64,000 nt of DNA from UBA1206 sp045600105 (GCA_045600105.1 JAZRXG010000033.1:1-64000); one strand, 5' to 3'; positions 1 to 8,677 are shown, counted from the first letter of the stretch. Notes: generated by a model not told the origin, from the letters alone. Made by a program: numbers and translations.

Positions 1-45
1 ACGCTCGTTTTTCGTCGAAATCAGCTTCGTTTGTCTCGGTCTGCT

Positions 46-72
46 CAAATTGCAGACTTTGTCTGCAATTTG
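46..72. repeat. Perfect 12-bp hairpin in the left flank
   Basis: Positions 46-57 and 61-72 are perfect inverted repeats around a TTT loop. No gene is visible on either strand in 1-116. The stretch, with the terminator-like hairpin just after it, resembles an intergenic palindromic element. Its role is unknown. Confidence 0.6.
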
Positions 73-74
73 AA

Positions 75-117
75 GCCGTGAGTGCATTATGCACAATTCA
101 CGGCTTTTATTTTTGTC
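75..117 (+). terminator. Terminator-like hairpin left of the phage module
   Basis: GCCGTGA (75-81) pairs with TCACGGC (98-104). An inner GTGCAT/ATGCAC stem extends it, and TTTTATTTTTG follows. It probably ends transcription of a plus-strand gene to the left of the window and insulates the promoter that follows. Confidence 0.6.
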
Positions 118-125
118 TATTTATA

Positions 126-139
126 CGAACATTTGTTCG
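126..139. promoter_or_regulatory. SOS box 1 (LexA/DinR-type operator)
   Basis: CGAACATTTGTTCG has the GAAC-N4-GTTC core of the Gram-positive LexA (DinR) box with 5-bp perfect arms. It ends 5 bp before the -35 element of the terS promoter. LexA binding is inferred; no lexA gene is in the window. Confidence 0.6.
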
Positions 140-144
140 CAATA

Positions 145-173
145 TTGATTTCGGCGGAGTTCGGGTCTACAAT
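145..173 (+). promoter_or_regulatory. Sigma-A promoter of the phage packaging operon
   Basis: TTGATT (145-150) and TACAAT (168-173) are separated by exactly 17 bp, so transcription should start near 180, about 57 bp before terS. SOS-type boxes lie immediately upstream and downstream. It is the only good promoter seen ahead of the whole plus-strand module. Confidence 0.6.
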
Positions 174-187
174 GAAAGCGTAGAAAG

Positions 188-201
188 CGAACAGATGTTC
201 T
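188..201. promoter_or_regulatory. SOS box 2 (LexA/DinR-type operator)
   Basis: CGAACAGATGTTCT matches the CGAACRNRYGTTY consensus of the Gram-positive SOS box. It lies just downstream of the predicted start point, a repressing position. It sits inside a longer imperfect palindrome (183-209, AGAAAGC...GCTTTCT) that could also fold as a hairpin in the mRNA. Confidence 0.6.
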
Positions 202-236
202 GCTTTCTGCAATGACGCATCGGTGAAAGGAGGAAC

Positions 237-593
237 ATGAAAAATTACCCATTCAAGCTGTCGGAGCTGAAAAAGCTCGTCGACGGCTATTTTAACGTAT
301 ACCTCGCTGAGAATCCCGAGACAGTTCCCGACACGGAATCTCTCGCGGCGTATATCGGGCTCACCCGCGACGAGCTCAACTCGCTCGAAAGCCACAAAAC
401 CGCGGGAAGGATGATCATGACCGCGAAAACGCGGATAGCGGCGGCGAAAAAGCAGCTCGCGTTCAAAGGCAAGCTGCCGGCGACCGTGCTCGCGTTCGAT
501 CTGAGGAACGACCACGGCTACCGTGACAAGCCGGAGGAAAATACTCAGAGCATACTCATCCTCAAAGGGGAGGCGGAAAATTGGGGTGATTAG
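237..593 (+). CDS. Terminase small subunit (phage DNA-packaging)
   Basis: This 118-residue protein is first in the module and directly precedes the large terminase, the usual terS position. The N-terminal half is helical. A stretch near residues 30-60 (TESLAAYIGLTRDELNSLE) resembles a helix-turn-helix that selects the packaging site. The C-terminus carries the FDLRNDHGYRDK-type segment found in several terminase small subunits of Firmicute phages. An AAAGGAGG site (226-233) lies just upstream of the ATG. The gene ends 8 nt inside the next one, so the two are probably co-translated. The role rests mostly on position and this C-terminal motif. Confidence 0.75.
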   Translation: MKNYPFKLSELKKLVDGYFNVYLAENPETVPDTESLAAYIGLTRDELNSLESHKTAGRMIMTAKTRIAAAKKQLAFKGKLPATVLAFDLRNDHGYRDKPEENTQSILILKGEAENWGD

Positions 594-1935
594 CAGAACG
601 CTCGAAATAAAGCCCAATGCCAAACAGAAGCTGTTTTTCGAGTCGAAAGCCAAATATACGGCTTACGGCGGAGCGAGAGGCGGCGGAAAATCGTGGGCAA
701 TGAGGATGAAGCTGCTGCTTCTCGCGGCGAGCCACCCCGGCATAAACATCCTGCTGCTCAGACGGACGCTCGGAGAACTGCGCGAAAACCACCTCATCCC
801 GCTCCGCAGCCTGCTGAACGGCGTCGCCGCGTACAGAGACAGCACGAAAGAATTCATGTTTCCGAACGGCAGCCGCATAAAGCTCGGATATCTCGACACC
901 GAGACCGACGTGCTCCAGTATCAGGGGCAGGCGTACGAGGTGATAGGTATGGAGGAGGCGACTCAGTTCACGTTCTTTCAGTTCAGCTGTCTCACCGAGT
1001 GCAACCGTTTTTCGGGCGGCATGACGGAGGATTTCAAGCCGAGAATGTATTTCACCTGCAACCCGGGAGGAGTCGGAAACGACTGGGTGAAAAGGTTGTT
1101 CATAGACCGCGAATACAGGGAAAACGAAAATTCCGACGACTACTTTTTCATCAAAAGTCTCGTCTATGACAACACTTATCTTATGGAACACGACCCCGGG
1201 TACGTCAGAACGCTTGAAAATCTTCCCGAAACGCGCCGCAAAGCCATGCTTTACGGTGACTGGAATTCGTTCGAAGGAATGTTCTTCCCCGAGTTCGACG
1301 AAACGAAGCACGTCATCCCCGAGCTTGATATCCCGTCCGACTATATCCGTTTCAGGGCACTTGACTACGGTCTTGATATGACAGCGTGTCTGTGGTGCGC
1401 GATAACGCCCGACAAAAAGTGCATCGTCTACCGCGAGCTGTATCAGAGCGATCTGATACTTTCGGATGCGGCAAAGGCAATCCGCGACGCCACACCGGCA
1501 AATGAAAAGATAAGATACACGACCGCGTCTCCCGACCTCTGGAACAGACGGCAGGATTCGGGAAAAAACGGGGTGAAGATAATGACGGACAGCGGACTTA
1601 CGGGACTCCGGAAAGCGGACAACTCGAGGATACCGGGCTGGAGAGCGGTACGTGAGTATCTCAAAACGTCGGACGACGGCTCGCCGAGGCTGCTTATAAC
1701 GAAAAACTGCAAAAACCTCATACGCTGTCTGCCTCTCCTCACCTTCGACCGCGACGTCACAGAGGACGCGTCCGAGTTCCCTCACGAGATAACGCACGCT
1801 CCGGAAGCCCTCAGATACGCGCTTATGTCGAGGGAGCCCGGATATGCCTTGAGGCAGGAACGCGATTCTTTTTCGATCTACCGTTTCGGGAACACGGTGA
1901 GAAACGAAAAGGATTACGAAGACATTTTATATTGA
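586..1935 (+). CDS. Terminase large subunit (packaging ATPase/nuclease)
   Basis: The ATPase half has a Walker A-type motif GGARGGGKS near residue 25 and a Walker B-like VIGMEEA. The C-terminal half has the acidic RALDYGLDM nuclease motif expected of a terminase that cuts concatemeric DNA and drives it through the portal. I chose the GTG at 586 (449 residues), which has a GGGGAGG site 8-14 nt upstream. The alternative ATG at 523 would put 70 nt inside terS and add 21 basic residues without family resemblance. The gene looks full length and intact. The portal gene follows after 19 nt. Confidence 0.9.
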   Translation: MISRTLEIKPNAKQKLFFESKAKYTAYGGARGGGKSWAMRMKLLLLAASHPGINILLLRRTLGELRENHLIPLRSLLNGVAAYRDSTKEFMFPNGSRIKLGYLDTETDVLQYQGQAYEVIGMEEATQFTFFQFSCLTECNRFSGGMTEDFKPRMYFTCNPGGVGNDWVKRLFIDREYRENENSDDYFFIKSLVYDNTYLMEHDPGYVRTLENLPETRRKAMLYGDWNSFEGMFFPEFDETKHVIPELDIPSDYIRFRALDYGLDMTACLWCAITPDKKCIVYRELYQSDLILSDAAKAIRDATPANEKIRYTTASPDLWNRRQDSGKNGVKIMTDSGLTGLRKADNSRIPGWRAVREYLKTSDDGSPRLLITKNCKNLIRCLPLLTFDRDVTEDASEFPHEITHAPEALRYALMSREPGYALRQERDSFSIYRFGNTVRNEKDYEDILY

Positions 1936-1954
1936 CACAATCAAGGAGAAATAA

Positions 1955-3499
1955 GTGAAGACAAAATTTTCTTCTACCGACGAATGGAAACTGTATGAAC
2001 AAGGCAAGGAATACAATCTGTCGCTCGACCTTTACGGCAAGGTCGCCGAAAACGAGCGGTTCTACCGCGGCGACCAATGGGATGGCGTGAAGGCGAACGG
2101 ACTGCCCAAGCCGGTTTTCAACATTTTCAAAAGAATAATCAATTTTTACTCGTCTTCCATTCTCTCGACCTCGGTCAGCATGCGCTTTTCCTTCGCGGAG
2201 CCATTCGGCGACGGACTGCACGTGAGCAGTGAAAACGCGGCGAAATGCGAAAAGCTGCTGAACGGAGTGTGCGAAAAGCAATGGGAGAAGCTGAGGATGG
2301 ATCAGCTGATGGACGACGCGCTGACAGACGCGGCGCTTACGGGCGACGCCGTCGCCTACACCTACTGGGACCCCGAAGAGAGAACGGGGCAGAAATACAA
2401 GGGCGATTTTTCCACCCTGCTCGTCGACGGAACAAACGTGTTCTTCGGCAACCCGAACTGCCCCGACGTGCAGAAACAGCCGTGGATACTCATTTCCGCC
2501 CGCGAATACGTCGACGACCTCAAAAAAGAGGCAAAGAAAAACGGAAGGAGCGAGAGCGAGATAGAACGCATCGTCCCCGACGGCGACAACGCCGAGCAGG
2601 CAGGCTGCCTTTCGAAGCTCGAAATGGAGGACACGCGCTGCATCTCGCTCGTCAAGCTCTGGAGAGGTGACGACGGAAAGATATGCTGCCGTAAATCCGT
2701 GAGGAACGCGGTCGTTTACGACACCGTCGAAACGGGACTCAGCCGTTACCCAATTGCCGTCATGAACTGGACCAAGAGCAAAAACTCGTGGCACGGCGAA
2801 GCGGTGGCGACCGGGCTCATTGAAAACCAGATATTCGTGAACAAGGGCTTCGCGATGGTGATGAAGCACATGATGGACACCGCGTTTTCAAAGGTCGTCT
2901 ATGACGGCACGCTGCTTGACGAGTGGTCGAACAGAGTGGGAGAAGCGATAAGAGTTGACGGTCCCGTCGACTCGGTGGCAAAGGTGATACCGCCCGGACA
3001 GATGCAGTCGGGTATGCTCGACGTCATCAACATGGCGTTCAGCACCACCAAGGAATGCCTTGGCGCGACGGATACGGCGCTCGGCGACGTGGAGCCCACC
3101 AACACGTCCGCGATCATGGCGCTTCAGCGCGCGTCTTCCCTTCCGCTCGAAACGGTAAAGCGTCAGTTTTACCGCTTCATCGAGGATATCGGGCTCGTGT
3201 GGCTCGATTTCATAACGACCTGCTACGGAGAAGGCAGACTCGTGAAGACCGACGACGGATACGTTCCATTCACGCTCGGCGAGCTCAGGCATTCGCTTTA
3301 CGACTGCCGCATCGACGTAGGCGCGTCGTCGTACTGGTCGGACATAGCGTGTCTCAACACGCTCGACAATCTGCTGTCCGGCGGGCATATCAACGCGGTG
3401 CAGTATCTTGAAAGGCTGCCCGAAAACCTCATAACGAACAAAGAACAGCTCATTGAAGAGCTGAGAGCGATCCCGAAAGGAGAAACGAATGACCGATAA
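1955..3499 (+). CDS. Phage portal protein
   Basis: This 514-residue protein follows the large terminase, the usual portal position. Portals form the dodecameric ring through which DNA enters and leaves the head. Visible family features are the N-terminal QWDGV/KPVFNIFKRIINFY region, a central helical stem and a C-terminal segment with IMALQRASSLPLETVKRQF resembling portals of podovirus-like Firmicute phages. The start is GTG, preceded by AAGGAG (1943-1948). The C-terminus overlaps the next gene by 11 nt. There is no fused head protease. Confidence 0.85.
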   Translation: MKTKFSSTDEWKLYEQGKEYNLSLDLYGKVAENERFYRGDQWDGVKANGLPKPVFNIFKRIINFYSSSILSTSVSMRFSFAEPFGDGLHVSSENAAKCEKLLNGVCEKQWEKLRMDQLMDDALTDAALTGDAVAYTYWDPEERTGQKYKGDFSTLLVDGTNVFFGNPNCPDVQKQPWILISAREYVDDLKKEAKKNGRSESEIERIVPDGDNAEQAGCLSKLEMEDTRCISLVKLWRGDDGKICCRKSVRNAVVYDTVETGLSRYPIAVMNWTKSKNSWHGEAVATGLIENQIFVNKGFAMVMKHMMDTAFSKVVYDGTLLDEWSNRVGEAIRVDGPVDSVAKVIPPGQMQSGMLDVINMAFSTTKECLGATDTALGDVEPTNTSAIMALQRASSLPLETVKRQFYRFIEDIGLVWLDFITTCYGEGRLVKTDDGYVPFTLGELRHSLYDCRIDVGASSYWSDIACLNTLDNLLSGGHINAVQYLERLPENLITNKEQLIEELRAIPKGETNDR

Positions 3500-4019
3500 A
3501 AAAATACGCGAGACCATCGAAGACCTCGCGGAATACAGCGGTGTCAGCACCGAGGAATACCTCGCGGGTCTCGTCGGCGGAATCAGAAAAGCGCGTGACG
3601 AAAAATACGCCTCTCTTCCCGAAGACGCCGCGAAAGAGCTTGCAGACGCCGACAGGATACGCGACGACAGCAGAAAAGCAAAAAGAGAAAAAGCCGAAAG
3701 CGACGAGTTCGACATTCAGCTTGCCGAGTTCGTAAAATGCTTTCCCGACGTCAAAGCGGACGACGTGCCGAACGAGGTCTGGAACGACGTGGCGAACGGC
3801 ATCCCCCTCGTTTACGCCTACGCGTACCGCGTGAAGGTGAAAGAAGCCGACCCGAGCGACAGAGTGAACGCCGAAAACGAAGCCAGAAACCTGAAAGTGA
3901 ACACCGACAGGAACGCGCTTCCCGCTTACTCCGAAGCCGAGGTCGGAAAGATGTCGCCTAAAGACGTAAAGGGCAATTTCAACAAAATCATCAGCTCCAT
4001 GAAAAAATGGAAAGTGTAA
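3489..4019 (+). CDS. Candidate capsid scaffolding protein
   Basis: This 176-residue, highly charged protein sits between portal and major capsid protein, the normal place for a scaffold. It is mostly helical and Glu/Lys/Asp-rich with no aromatic core. It ends in a basic amphipathic tail (FNKIISSMKKWKV) of the kind scaffolds use to contact coat subunits. No protease motif is visible and no separate prohead protease is present. The name is inferred from position and composition, not from a recognised domain. Confidence 0.6.
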   Translation: MTDKKIRETIEDLAEYSGVSTEEYLAGLVGGIRKARDEKYASLPEDAAKELADADRIRDDSRKAKREKAESDEFDIQLAEFVKCFPDVKADDVPNEVWNDVANGIPLVYAYAYRVKVKEADPSDRVNAENEARNLKVNTDRNALPAYSEAEVGKMSPKDVKGNFNKIISSMKKWKV

Positions 4020-4040
4020 GAAAAAGAAAGGAAAAAACGA

Positions 4041-4865
4041 ATGTCAAATTACAATTCGATCGAAAAGATCATTTCCGCCGAGATACTCAGGACGAACGAG
4101 GATAACCTCATCGCCAACAAGATCTGCTGCACCTCGTTCCGGGGCGACATCAAGAACGCCGGCGACTCCGTCACCTTCATCGGTCTCAACGAGCCCACCG
4201 TCGACAGCTACAACGGCAGCGTCAGCTACGAGGGCATCGACGACAGCGCCATCGTCCTCGACATCGACCAGGACAAGTATTTCGCGTTCAAGGTGAAAGA
4301 CCTTGAAGAACTCAGAAGCTCCATAGGTCTCAAGGATTCCCAGACCAAGAGAGCGAGCTACAACCTCAAGAAGTCGGTCGACACCTATGTTCTCGGCCTT
4401 TACGGAAACGCCGGTACCACTCTCGACGCGTCTACCGTCACCCCCGCGAACGCGCTTGCGGTAGTCGCCGAAATGAAGGAAGCGCTCGAAAAAGCGAACG
4501 TCCCCGACGGTCAGTCGTGGATAGTCATTCCGCCCTTCCTCAAGACCAAGCTCATCCTCGCCGGCATCAAGTTCTCGGTGAACGAGGGCATCAACGGCAC
4601 CGGCGCCATCGGCTACACCAACGAGCTCGGCTGCGACCTTTACGTTTCCAACCAGCTCGCGTCGAGCGGCAGCACCGTCTACGCGCTCGCCGGTTCCTAT
4701 TCCGCCATCGGCTACGCCGAGCAGGTGCTCGAGACCCAGGTAATCGACAGACTCGAGGATTCGTTCGACACCGCCGTCAGAGGCAGGATCGTTTTCGGCG
4801 CGAAGGTCATCAAGCCGAACGAGCTCATCTGCGCCCCCGTCACCGACGGCGGCAATTCGCTTTGA
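4041..4865 (+). CDS. Major capsid protein
   Basis: This 274-residue protein follows the scaffold candidate and is preceded by a strong AAAGGAA site. A mixed alpha/beta sequence with a DKYFAFKVKDLEE segment, a central helical domain (VVAEMKEALEKANVPDGQSWIVIPP) and a C-terminal INRLEDSFD-type belt is typical of compact HK97-fold coats, including the P22 coat-like groups. Codon use is strongly biased to C/G-ending codons, as expected of the most highly expressed virion protein. No N-terminal delta domain or cleavage site is evident, so scaffold-assisted assembly without proteolysis is likely. Confidence 0.85.
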   Translation: MSNYNSIEKIISAEILRTNEDNLIANKICCTSFRGDIKNAGDSVTFIGLNEPTVDSYNGSVSYEGIDDSAIVLDIDQDKYFAFKVKDLEELRSSIGLKDSQTKRASYNLKKSVDTYVLGLYGNAGTTLDASTVTPANALAVVAEMKEALEKANVPDGQSWIVIPPFLKTKLILAGIKFSVNEGINGTGAIGYTNELGCDLYVSNQLASSGSTVYALAGSYSAIGYAEQVLETQVIDRLEDSFDTAVRGRIVFGAKVIKPNELICAPVTDGGNSL

Positions 4866-4881
4866 TAAAGGAGGATAAAAC

Positions 4882-5271
4882 ATGGCAACTACCGTAACCG
4901 TATCCAATATCGACGTCCGCAACGTCGGCAAGGTCATCTCCGCCACGAGCGCGGCGAGCACCACCGCGAGTGCCGCCGAAAAATTCGAGATCGCTTTTGC
5001 GGGCCGCGACGAAAACTGCGTCATACTCGTGAAGAACGGCAGCGTGGGAAAGATCACCGCTTCCCTTGACGCCGCTTCGTCAGGCAACGGGTTCACCCCG
5101 TCGGAAACCGAGGTTTCGACCGGCGGAGTATGCGCGTTCACCATCGAATCCGGATTTGTCAAAAACGGCAGCGGAAAGATCGTTCTTTCCGTCACTCCTC
5201 CCGCGGGAAGCGCGCTTGCTTCCTGCGGCGTGAGCGTTTACGCCTTCTCTTCCGGAGTCGTCACTCATTAA
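4882..5271 (+). CDS. Putative head decoration/fibre-like protein
   Basis: A 129-residue Ala/Ser/Thr/Val-rich protein, predicted to be almost all beta strand, 16 nt after the coat gene with a good AAGGAGG site. It has no signal peptide or membrane segment. Position and composition suggest a small structural protein on the capsid, such as a decoration protein. The gene is followed directly by a hairpin terminator, so coat and this protein may be made in excess over downstream products. I do not recognise a named family. Confidence 0.55.
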   Translation: MATTVTVSNIDVRNVGKVISATSAASTTASAAEKFEIAFAGRDENCVILVKNGSVGKITASLDAASSGNGFTPSETEVSTGGVCAFTIESGFVKNGSGKIVLSVTPPAGSALASCGVSVYAFSSGVVTH

Positions 5272-5277
5272 GCAGAC

Positions 5278-5310
5278 GCGGGACCGTCGTTTCGGCGGTC
5301 CCGCTTTTTA
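5278..5310 (+). terminator. Internal terminator/attenuator after the coat genes
   Basis: GCGGGACCG (5278-5286) pairs perfectly with CGGTCCCGC (5296-5304), followed by TTTTTA. It separates the head genes from the connector and tail genes and would lower downstream expression through partial read-through. Confidence 0.75.
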
Positions 5311-5331
5311 TAAAAGAAGGAGGTAAAAAAC

Positions 5332-5721
5332 ATGAAAATGACAGCAGAAGCGGTATATGAAAAAGCCGTGTCGTATATGGGGCTTATGGGCACGGGCTGC
5401 ACTCCGATGCCGGCGGCGTCTCTTCTGGAGCCTGCGTCGCTCGACGCGATAAGCGCCGCCATCGTTTATTCCGACGACATCAACGTCAAGATATGCGGAA
5501 AGCCGATAATCCCGTCGGCGGTGACGGCTCTGACCGACAAGATCGAGGTCACCGAAAAGGTCGCGTCTACCCTGCTGCCCCTCAAGACCGCGGTCATACT
5601 CACGGCGAGGTACGACACCGAGCTTTCGGCGTATCTCGACAGGATGTGCGAGTCGTTCAGGACCGAGCTTGCGAGATGCCGCAAGGCGAAAGCGCATTCC
5701 ATCACGGAGGAATACCGATGA
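5332..5721 (+). CDS. Putative head-tail connector (head completion) protein
   Basis: A 129-residue, mainly helical protein starting at an ATG with AGAAGGAGG upstream. In phages of this layout the gene between coat and tail proteins usually encodes the adaptor under the portal, and the size fits. It contains two Cys and a conserved-looking AAIVYSDDIN stretch, but no domain I can name. Its TGA overlaps the ATG of the next gene (ATGA), implying coupled translation. Confidence 0.5.
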   Translation: MKMTAEAVYEKAVSYMGLMGTGCTPMPAASLLEPASLDAISAAIVYSDDINVKICGKPIIPSAVTALTDKIEVTEKVASTLLPLKTAVILTARYDTELSAYLDRMCESFRTELARCRKAKAHSITEEYR

Positions 5722-7412
5722 CGAAAAGAACCGTTAAATGCGAAAAATTCCTCGGCTTCGACGACGGAGCCAAGGATATGGCGCACGCGGTGTCATCCGA
5801 GAATTTCTGCGTTGACGCGAACGGCACGCTTTACAAGCGTCCGGGACTCAAAAAAGTGATAGGTTCGGACGACGAAATGACATCGTTCAAGGCGGTCACG
5901 CTGAACGGAAAAAGGCTTATCACCTACGTTTCGGGCTCGAAATTCTGCGTTTACGACACGGACGCCGAGCTCGGCATAACTCTCGGGAACGTGGGGAGCG
6001 ACCGTGCCTCGATCTTCGCCTTCGACGGTAAAATATACGTACTCTCCGAAAGCGGATATTACAGATACGACGGCATCAGCTTTTCGTCCGTCGAAGGCTA
6101 CGTTCCGCTCGTCGCCGTCTCCGTGTCTCCGTCCGGCGGAGGCACGCCGTACGAAAACGTCAATATGCTTACGCCGAAGAGGCGCGAGCAGTTCACCCCA
6201 GACGGAACGAGCACGGTTTTCCGGCTTGCCGAAAAAGGAATTTCATCCGTTGACGAAGTACGCGACATGGGAGAGATCGTCGACGTCTCGCACTACACCT
6301 GCGACCTGATAAACGGAAGCGTCACCTTCGACTCCCCGCCGGACGCTTTTCCGAACGGGATCGAGGTGACGTACTCGGCGGGCACCTCGCGAAGGAGCGA
6401 TTTCCTCAAACTGCGTCACGTCATGCTCTTCGGCTCCAACGCCGACGAAAGGGTGTTTTTGTGGGGCAGCCCCGACGAGCCGTGCATGAGGTATCATTCC
6501 GAGCTTGCCGACGGCGTGCCTTCGGCGGAATATTTCCCCGTCACCTCATACACGATGATAGGAAATTCGCCGATAACCGATATCATACAGCAGTACGACA
6601 AGCAGCTTATCTTCACGTCAGATGAAGCGTATTATTCGGTCTGCGAGATGAAAACATCGGCTTCCGGGCAGCTTTACGCCTCGTTCCCCGTTTTTCCGCT
6701 CAATCCGTCAAAAGGCAACCTGCTTTACGGCACCGGCTGCACGATGAACGGGCTGCCCGTCACGCTCTGCCGCGACGGGATAAACGTGTGGGAATCGACC
6801 GACGTCGAGACCGAAAAGAACGCGGTCTGCATCTCGCACCCGATTTGGTCGATGATAAAAGCGTCGCTCACCGAAACGGGCAGCGGCGCGAGGATGACGT
6901 CGGACATTGCGGGCAGCAGACTCTTTTTCGCCTATATGAACAAGCTTTTCGTCTTCGACCACCGACTCAAAGCGTGGTATATCTGGACGGACGTTCAGAC
7001 GACGGAAATGTTCGAGGCGTTCGGAAAATTCTATATCTGCAGCGGAGACTCGCTCTACGGGCTGAACGACGCGATAAAGAACGTGTCCTCGTCGTACGTC
7101 ACGCCGTACGTTCCGGTCGCAGGCGACGGGCTCAAGGATATATGCGGAGTGAATCTTTACATCAAAGCAGGCTATGACACGGCGGGCAGCGTTTCGGTAA
7201 GCCACGTCACGGGCGGGACGGCGTACACGGTGACGCAGGACTTTTCCTTTCCGTCGTCACTTCACGGCAAGACCGTCAAGCTCAGCCTGCCGTTTTACGT
7301 ACCGCTCGTAAGCGAGGTGTCGTTCACGTTTTCTTCCCCGACGGGAAAGGAACTGACGCTGTTGAGCTACGCGGTCATCACACGAGAAAAAGGAGGCAAT
7401 TATGGAATATAA
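5718..7412 (+). CDS. Large phage structural protein, probably tail/stopper with beta-propeller-like repeats
   Basis: This 564-residue protein starts at the ATG at 5718, which has a GGAGG site. A longer frame back to 5493 lacks a good site and overlaps the upstream gene. The sequence is a run of short beta strands with repeated patterns (FDGKIYVLSESGYYRYDG, YDKQLIFTSDEAYY, AGSRLFFAYMNKLFVFDH, FGKFYICSGDSLYGL) that suggest propeller blades. Proteins of this length and fold form the tail tube or stopper below the portal in podovirus-like phages such as T7 and P22. The N-terminal KRPGLKKV motif is common in these. Function is inferred from layout and fold. Confidence 0.55.
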   Translation: MTKRTVKCEKFLGFDDGAKDMAHAVSSENFCVDANGTLYKRPGLKKVIGSDDEMTSFKAVTLNGKRLITYVSGSKFCVYDTDAELGITLGNVGSDRASIFAFDGKIYVLSESGYYRYDGISFSSVEGYVPLVAVSVSPSGGGTPYENVNMLTPKRREQFTPDGTSTVFRLAEKGISSVDEVRDMGEIVDVSHYTCDLINGSVTFDSPPDAFPNGIEVTYSAGTSRRSDFLKLRHVMLFGSNADERVFLWGSPDEPCMRYHSELADGVPSAEYFPVTSYTMIGNSPITDIIQQYDKQLIFTSDEAYYSVCEMKTSASGQLYASFPVFPLNPSKGNLLYGTGCTMNGLPVTLCRDGINVWESTDVETEKNAVCISHPIWSMIKASLTETGSGARMTSDIAGSRLFFAYMNKLFVFDHRLKAWYIWTDVQTTEMFEAFGKFYICSGDSLYGLNDAIKNVSSSYVTPYVPVAGDGLKDICGVNLYIKAGYDTAGSVSVSHVTGGTAYTVTQDFSFPSSLHGKTVKLSLPFYVPLVSEVSFTFSSPTGKELTLLSYAVITREKGGNYGI

Positions 7413-8676
7413 AGATTATCTTGAGCAGGCGAAAAAATATCTGTCGGGAGACGACGGGCTTTCCGCCTACCGCGAATACTACGACAAGGCGGTGAAATCG
7501 CTCGACGACAGACACGCTTTGACGAAAGCCGAAATAAACGACACGTTCGTCACCGACGTGGGAAACGCCGTGACGCAGAGCAGGATGAACGCCAAAAACA
7601 TCGATCAGTATATGGCATCACGCGGGCTCGCGCGGTCGGGCGAAGCGGAGCAGGAACGGATATACGAGAATCTGTCGCTCGACAACACGCTTTCTTCACT
7701 TGCGAAGGAGAGAAACAAAAGGCTGAGCGAGGAAAACGCCTCGCACACCGACGCTCTGCTTGCCCTTGAAGGGGACCGCGCCGACAAGGAATATGACGCG
7801 AAAAACAAAGCGGACTCGCTGTCTTTCGACATGGCGGACAAGCAGCTCGGTATGGACGAACGCGCCGAGGAGATCGCGCTTGACAAAGAAAAAACGAAGT
7901 CGGAGCACGAATACAACGAATATATGAAGCGTCTTGAAGCAGAGCTCGAAGAGCAGTCGAACGCAAAAAAACGCGAATACGAAATCAAGAAGATCGCCGA
8001 CGAACGCGCATACAACGAAAAGCAGACCGCCGAGGAACGCGCATATAAAGAAAAGCTGCTTGAAGAGGAGCGCGAGTACGAGAAAGCGAAGACCGAAGAC
8101 GAAAGAGCGTACGCCGAAAAGCTGAAAAACGAAGAAAAAACGCTTGAAGGAAACGAAAAATACACACCGAAGCAGACTGCCGAAAACCTTGCCAAGGAGG
8201 TCGTCAAGGCGTACACTCTGTCGGGCGACAAGATATCCACCCGTATCGACAGACTGTGCGTATACGATTTTCTTGAAGATTTCAAAAATACGAGCAAAGC
8301 GTCGGACGAATATATCAACGAGCTCGAAAGCGCTCTCAAGGCGATGGGCTACCGCGAGCTGACGGAAGACGAGCAGGCGGCAAGAGCGGTATACAAGGAC
8401 GTTAAAAACAGATACGACGAGTGGTATTACGATGTTCTCGGAGTATATGAGGACACGCGTCTCACTCCGCTTGAGCGCATCGAGGAGGCAAAATCGGCAG
8501 CCCTCCTGCGTCAGCTCGACTACTGCTGGCTGCACACGGACACGAAGGAAGCGTTCGACAGCTGCTGCGATATGCTCGGCGTAAGCAAGGATTTCAAACG
8601 CAAGTACGAGTCGCGTCCTCTCGTCGTCGACCCCGACACCGGAAAGACAACGATAAGAAAGCAGAAAGGAGAATGA
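7402..8676 (+). CDS. Coiled-coil phage protein with 11-residue repeats (candidate ejection/internal virion protein)
   Basis: This 424-residue, very charged helical protein overlaps the previous gene by 11 nt. Residues 71-80 contain ASRGLARSGE, resembling the RGLxxSG motif near the N-terminus of some podovirus injection proteins. Residues 190-244 are five tandem 11-residue repeats of the form ERxYxEKxxxE, predicted to form a long right-handed coiled coil. A globular C-terminal domain (about 255-424) has several Cys and Trp. It may be an internal virion protein, a tape-measure substitute or a tail rod. No enzyme motif is visible. Confidence 0.5.
   Translation: MEYKDYLEQAKKYLSGDDGLSAYREYYDKAVKSLDDRHALTKAEINDTFVTDVGNAVTQSRMNAKNIDQYMASRGLARSGEAEQERIYENLSLDNTLSSLAKERNKRLSEENASHTDALLALEGDRADKEYDAKNKADSLSFDMADKQLGMDERAEEIALDKEKTKSEHEYNEYMKRLEAELEEQSNAKKREYEIKKIADERAYNEKQTAEERAYKEKLLEEEREYEKAKTEDERAYAEKLKNEEKTLEGNEKYTPKQTAENLAKEVVKAYTLSGDKISTRIDRLCVYDFLEDFKNTSKASDEYINELESALKAMGYRELTEDEQAARAVYKDVKNRYDEWYYDVLGVYEDTRLTPLERIEEAKSAALLRQLDYCWLHTDTKEAFDSCCDMLGVSKDFKRKYESRPLVVDPDTGKTTIRKQKGE
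7969..8133 (+). repeat. Five tandem 33-bp (11-codon) repeats
   Basis: Residues 190-244 of the coiled-coil protein divide into KREYEIKKIAD, ERAYNEKQTAE, ERAYKEKLLEE, EREYEKAKTED and ERAYAEKLKNE. The 11-residue period is characteristic of hendecad coiled coils. Repeat number could vary between related phages. Confidence 0.8.
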
Positions 8677-8677
8677 T

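Noticed and set aside
1..116. Possible tRNA or attachment site at the left edge
   Set aside because: The stems here are simple hairpins with no cloverleaf, and no matching direct repeat was seen at the right end of the module (9371-9420).
562..1797. Long minus-strand frame (411 codons) opposite the large terminase
   Set aside because: It mirrors terL, is Arg/Val-rich without any motif, and has no ribosome binding site. It is a shadow of the GC-rich codon pattern.
5493..5717. N-terminal extension of the large phage structural protein
   Set aside because: The added sequence is Arg/Gly/His-rich, lies entirely over the preceding gene in another frame, and lacks a ribosome binding site. The ATG at 5718 has one.
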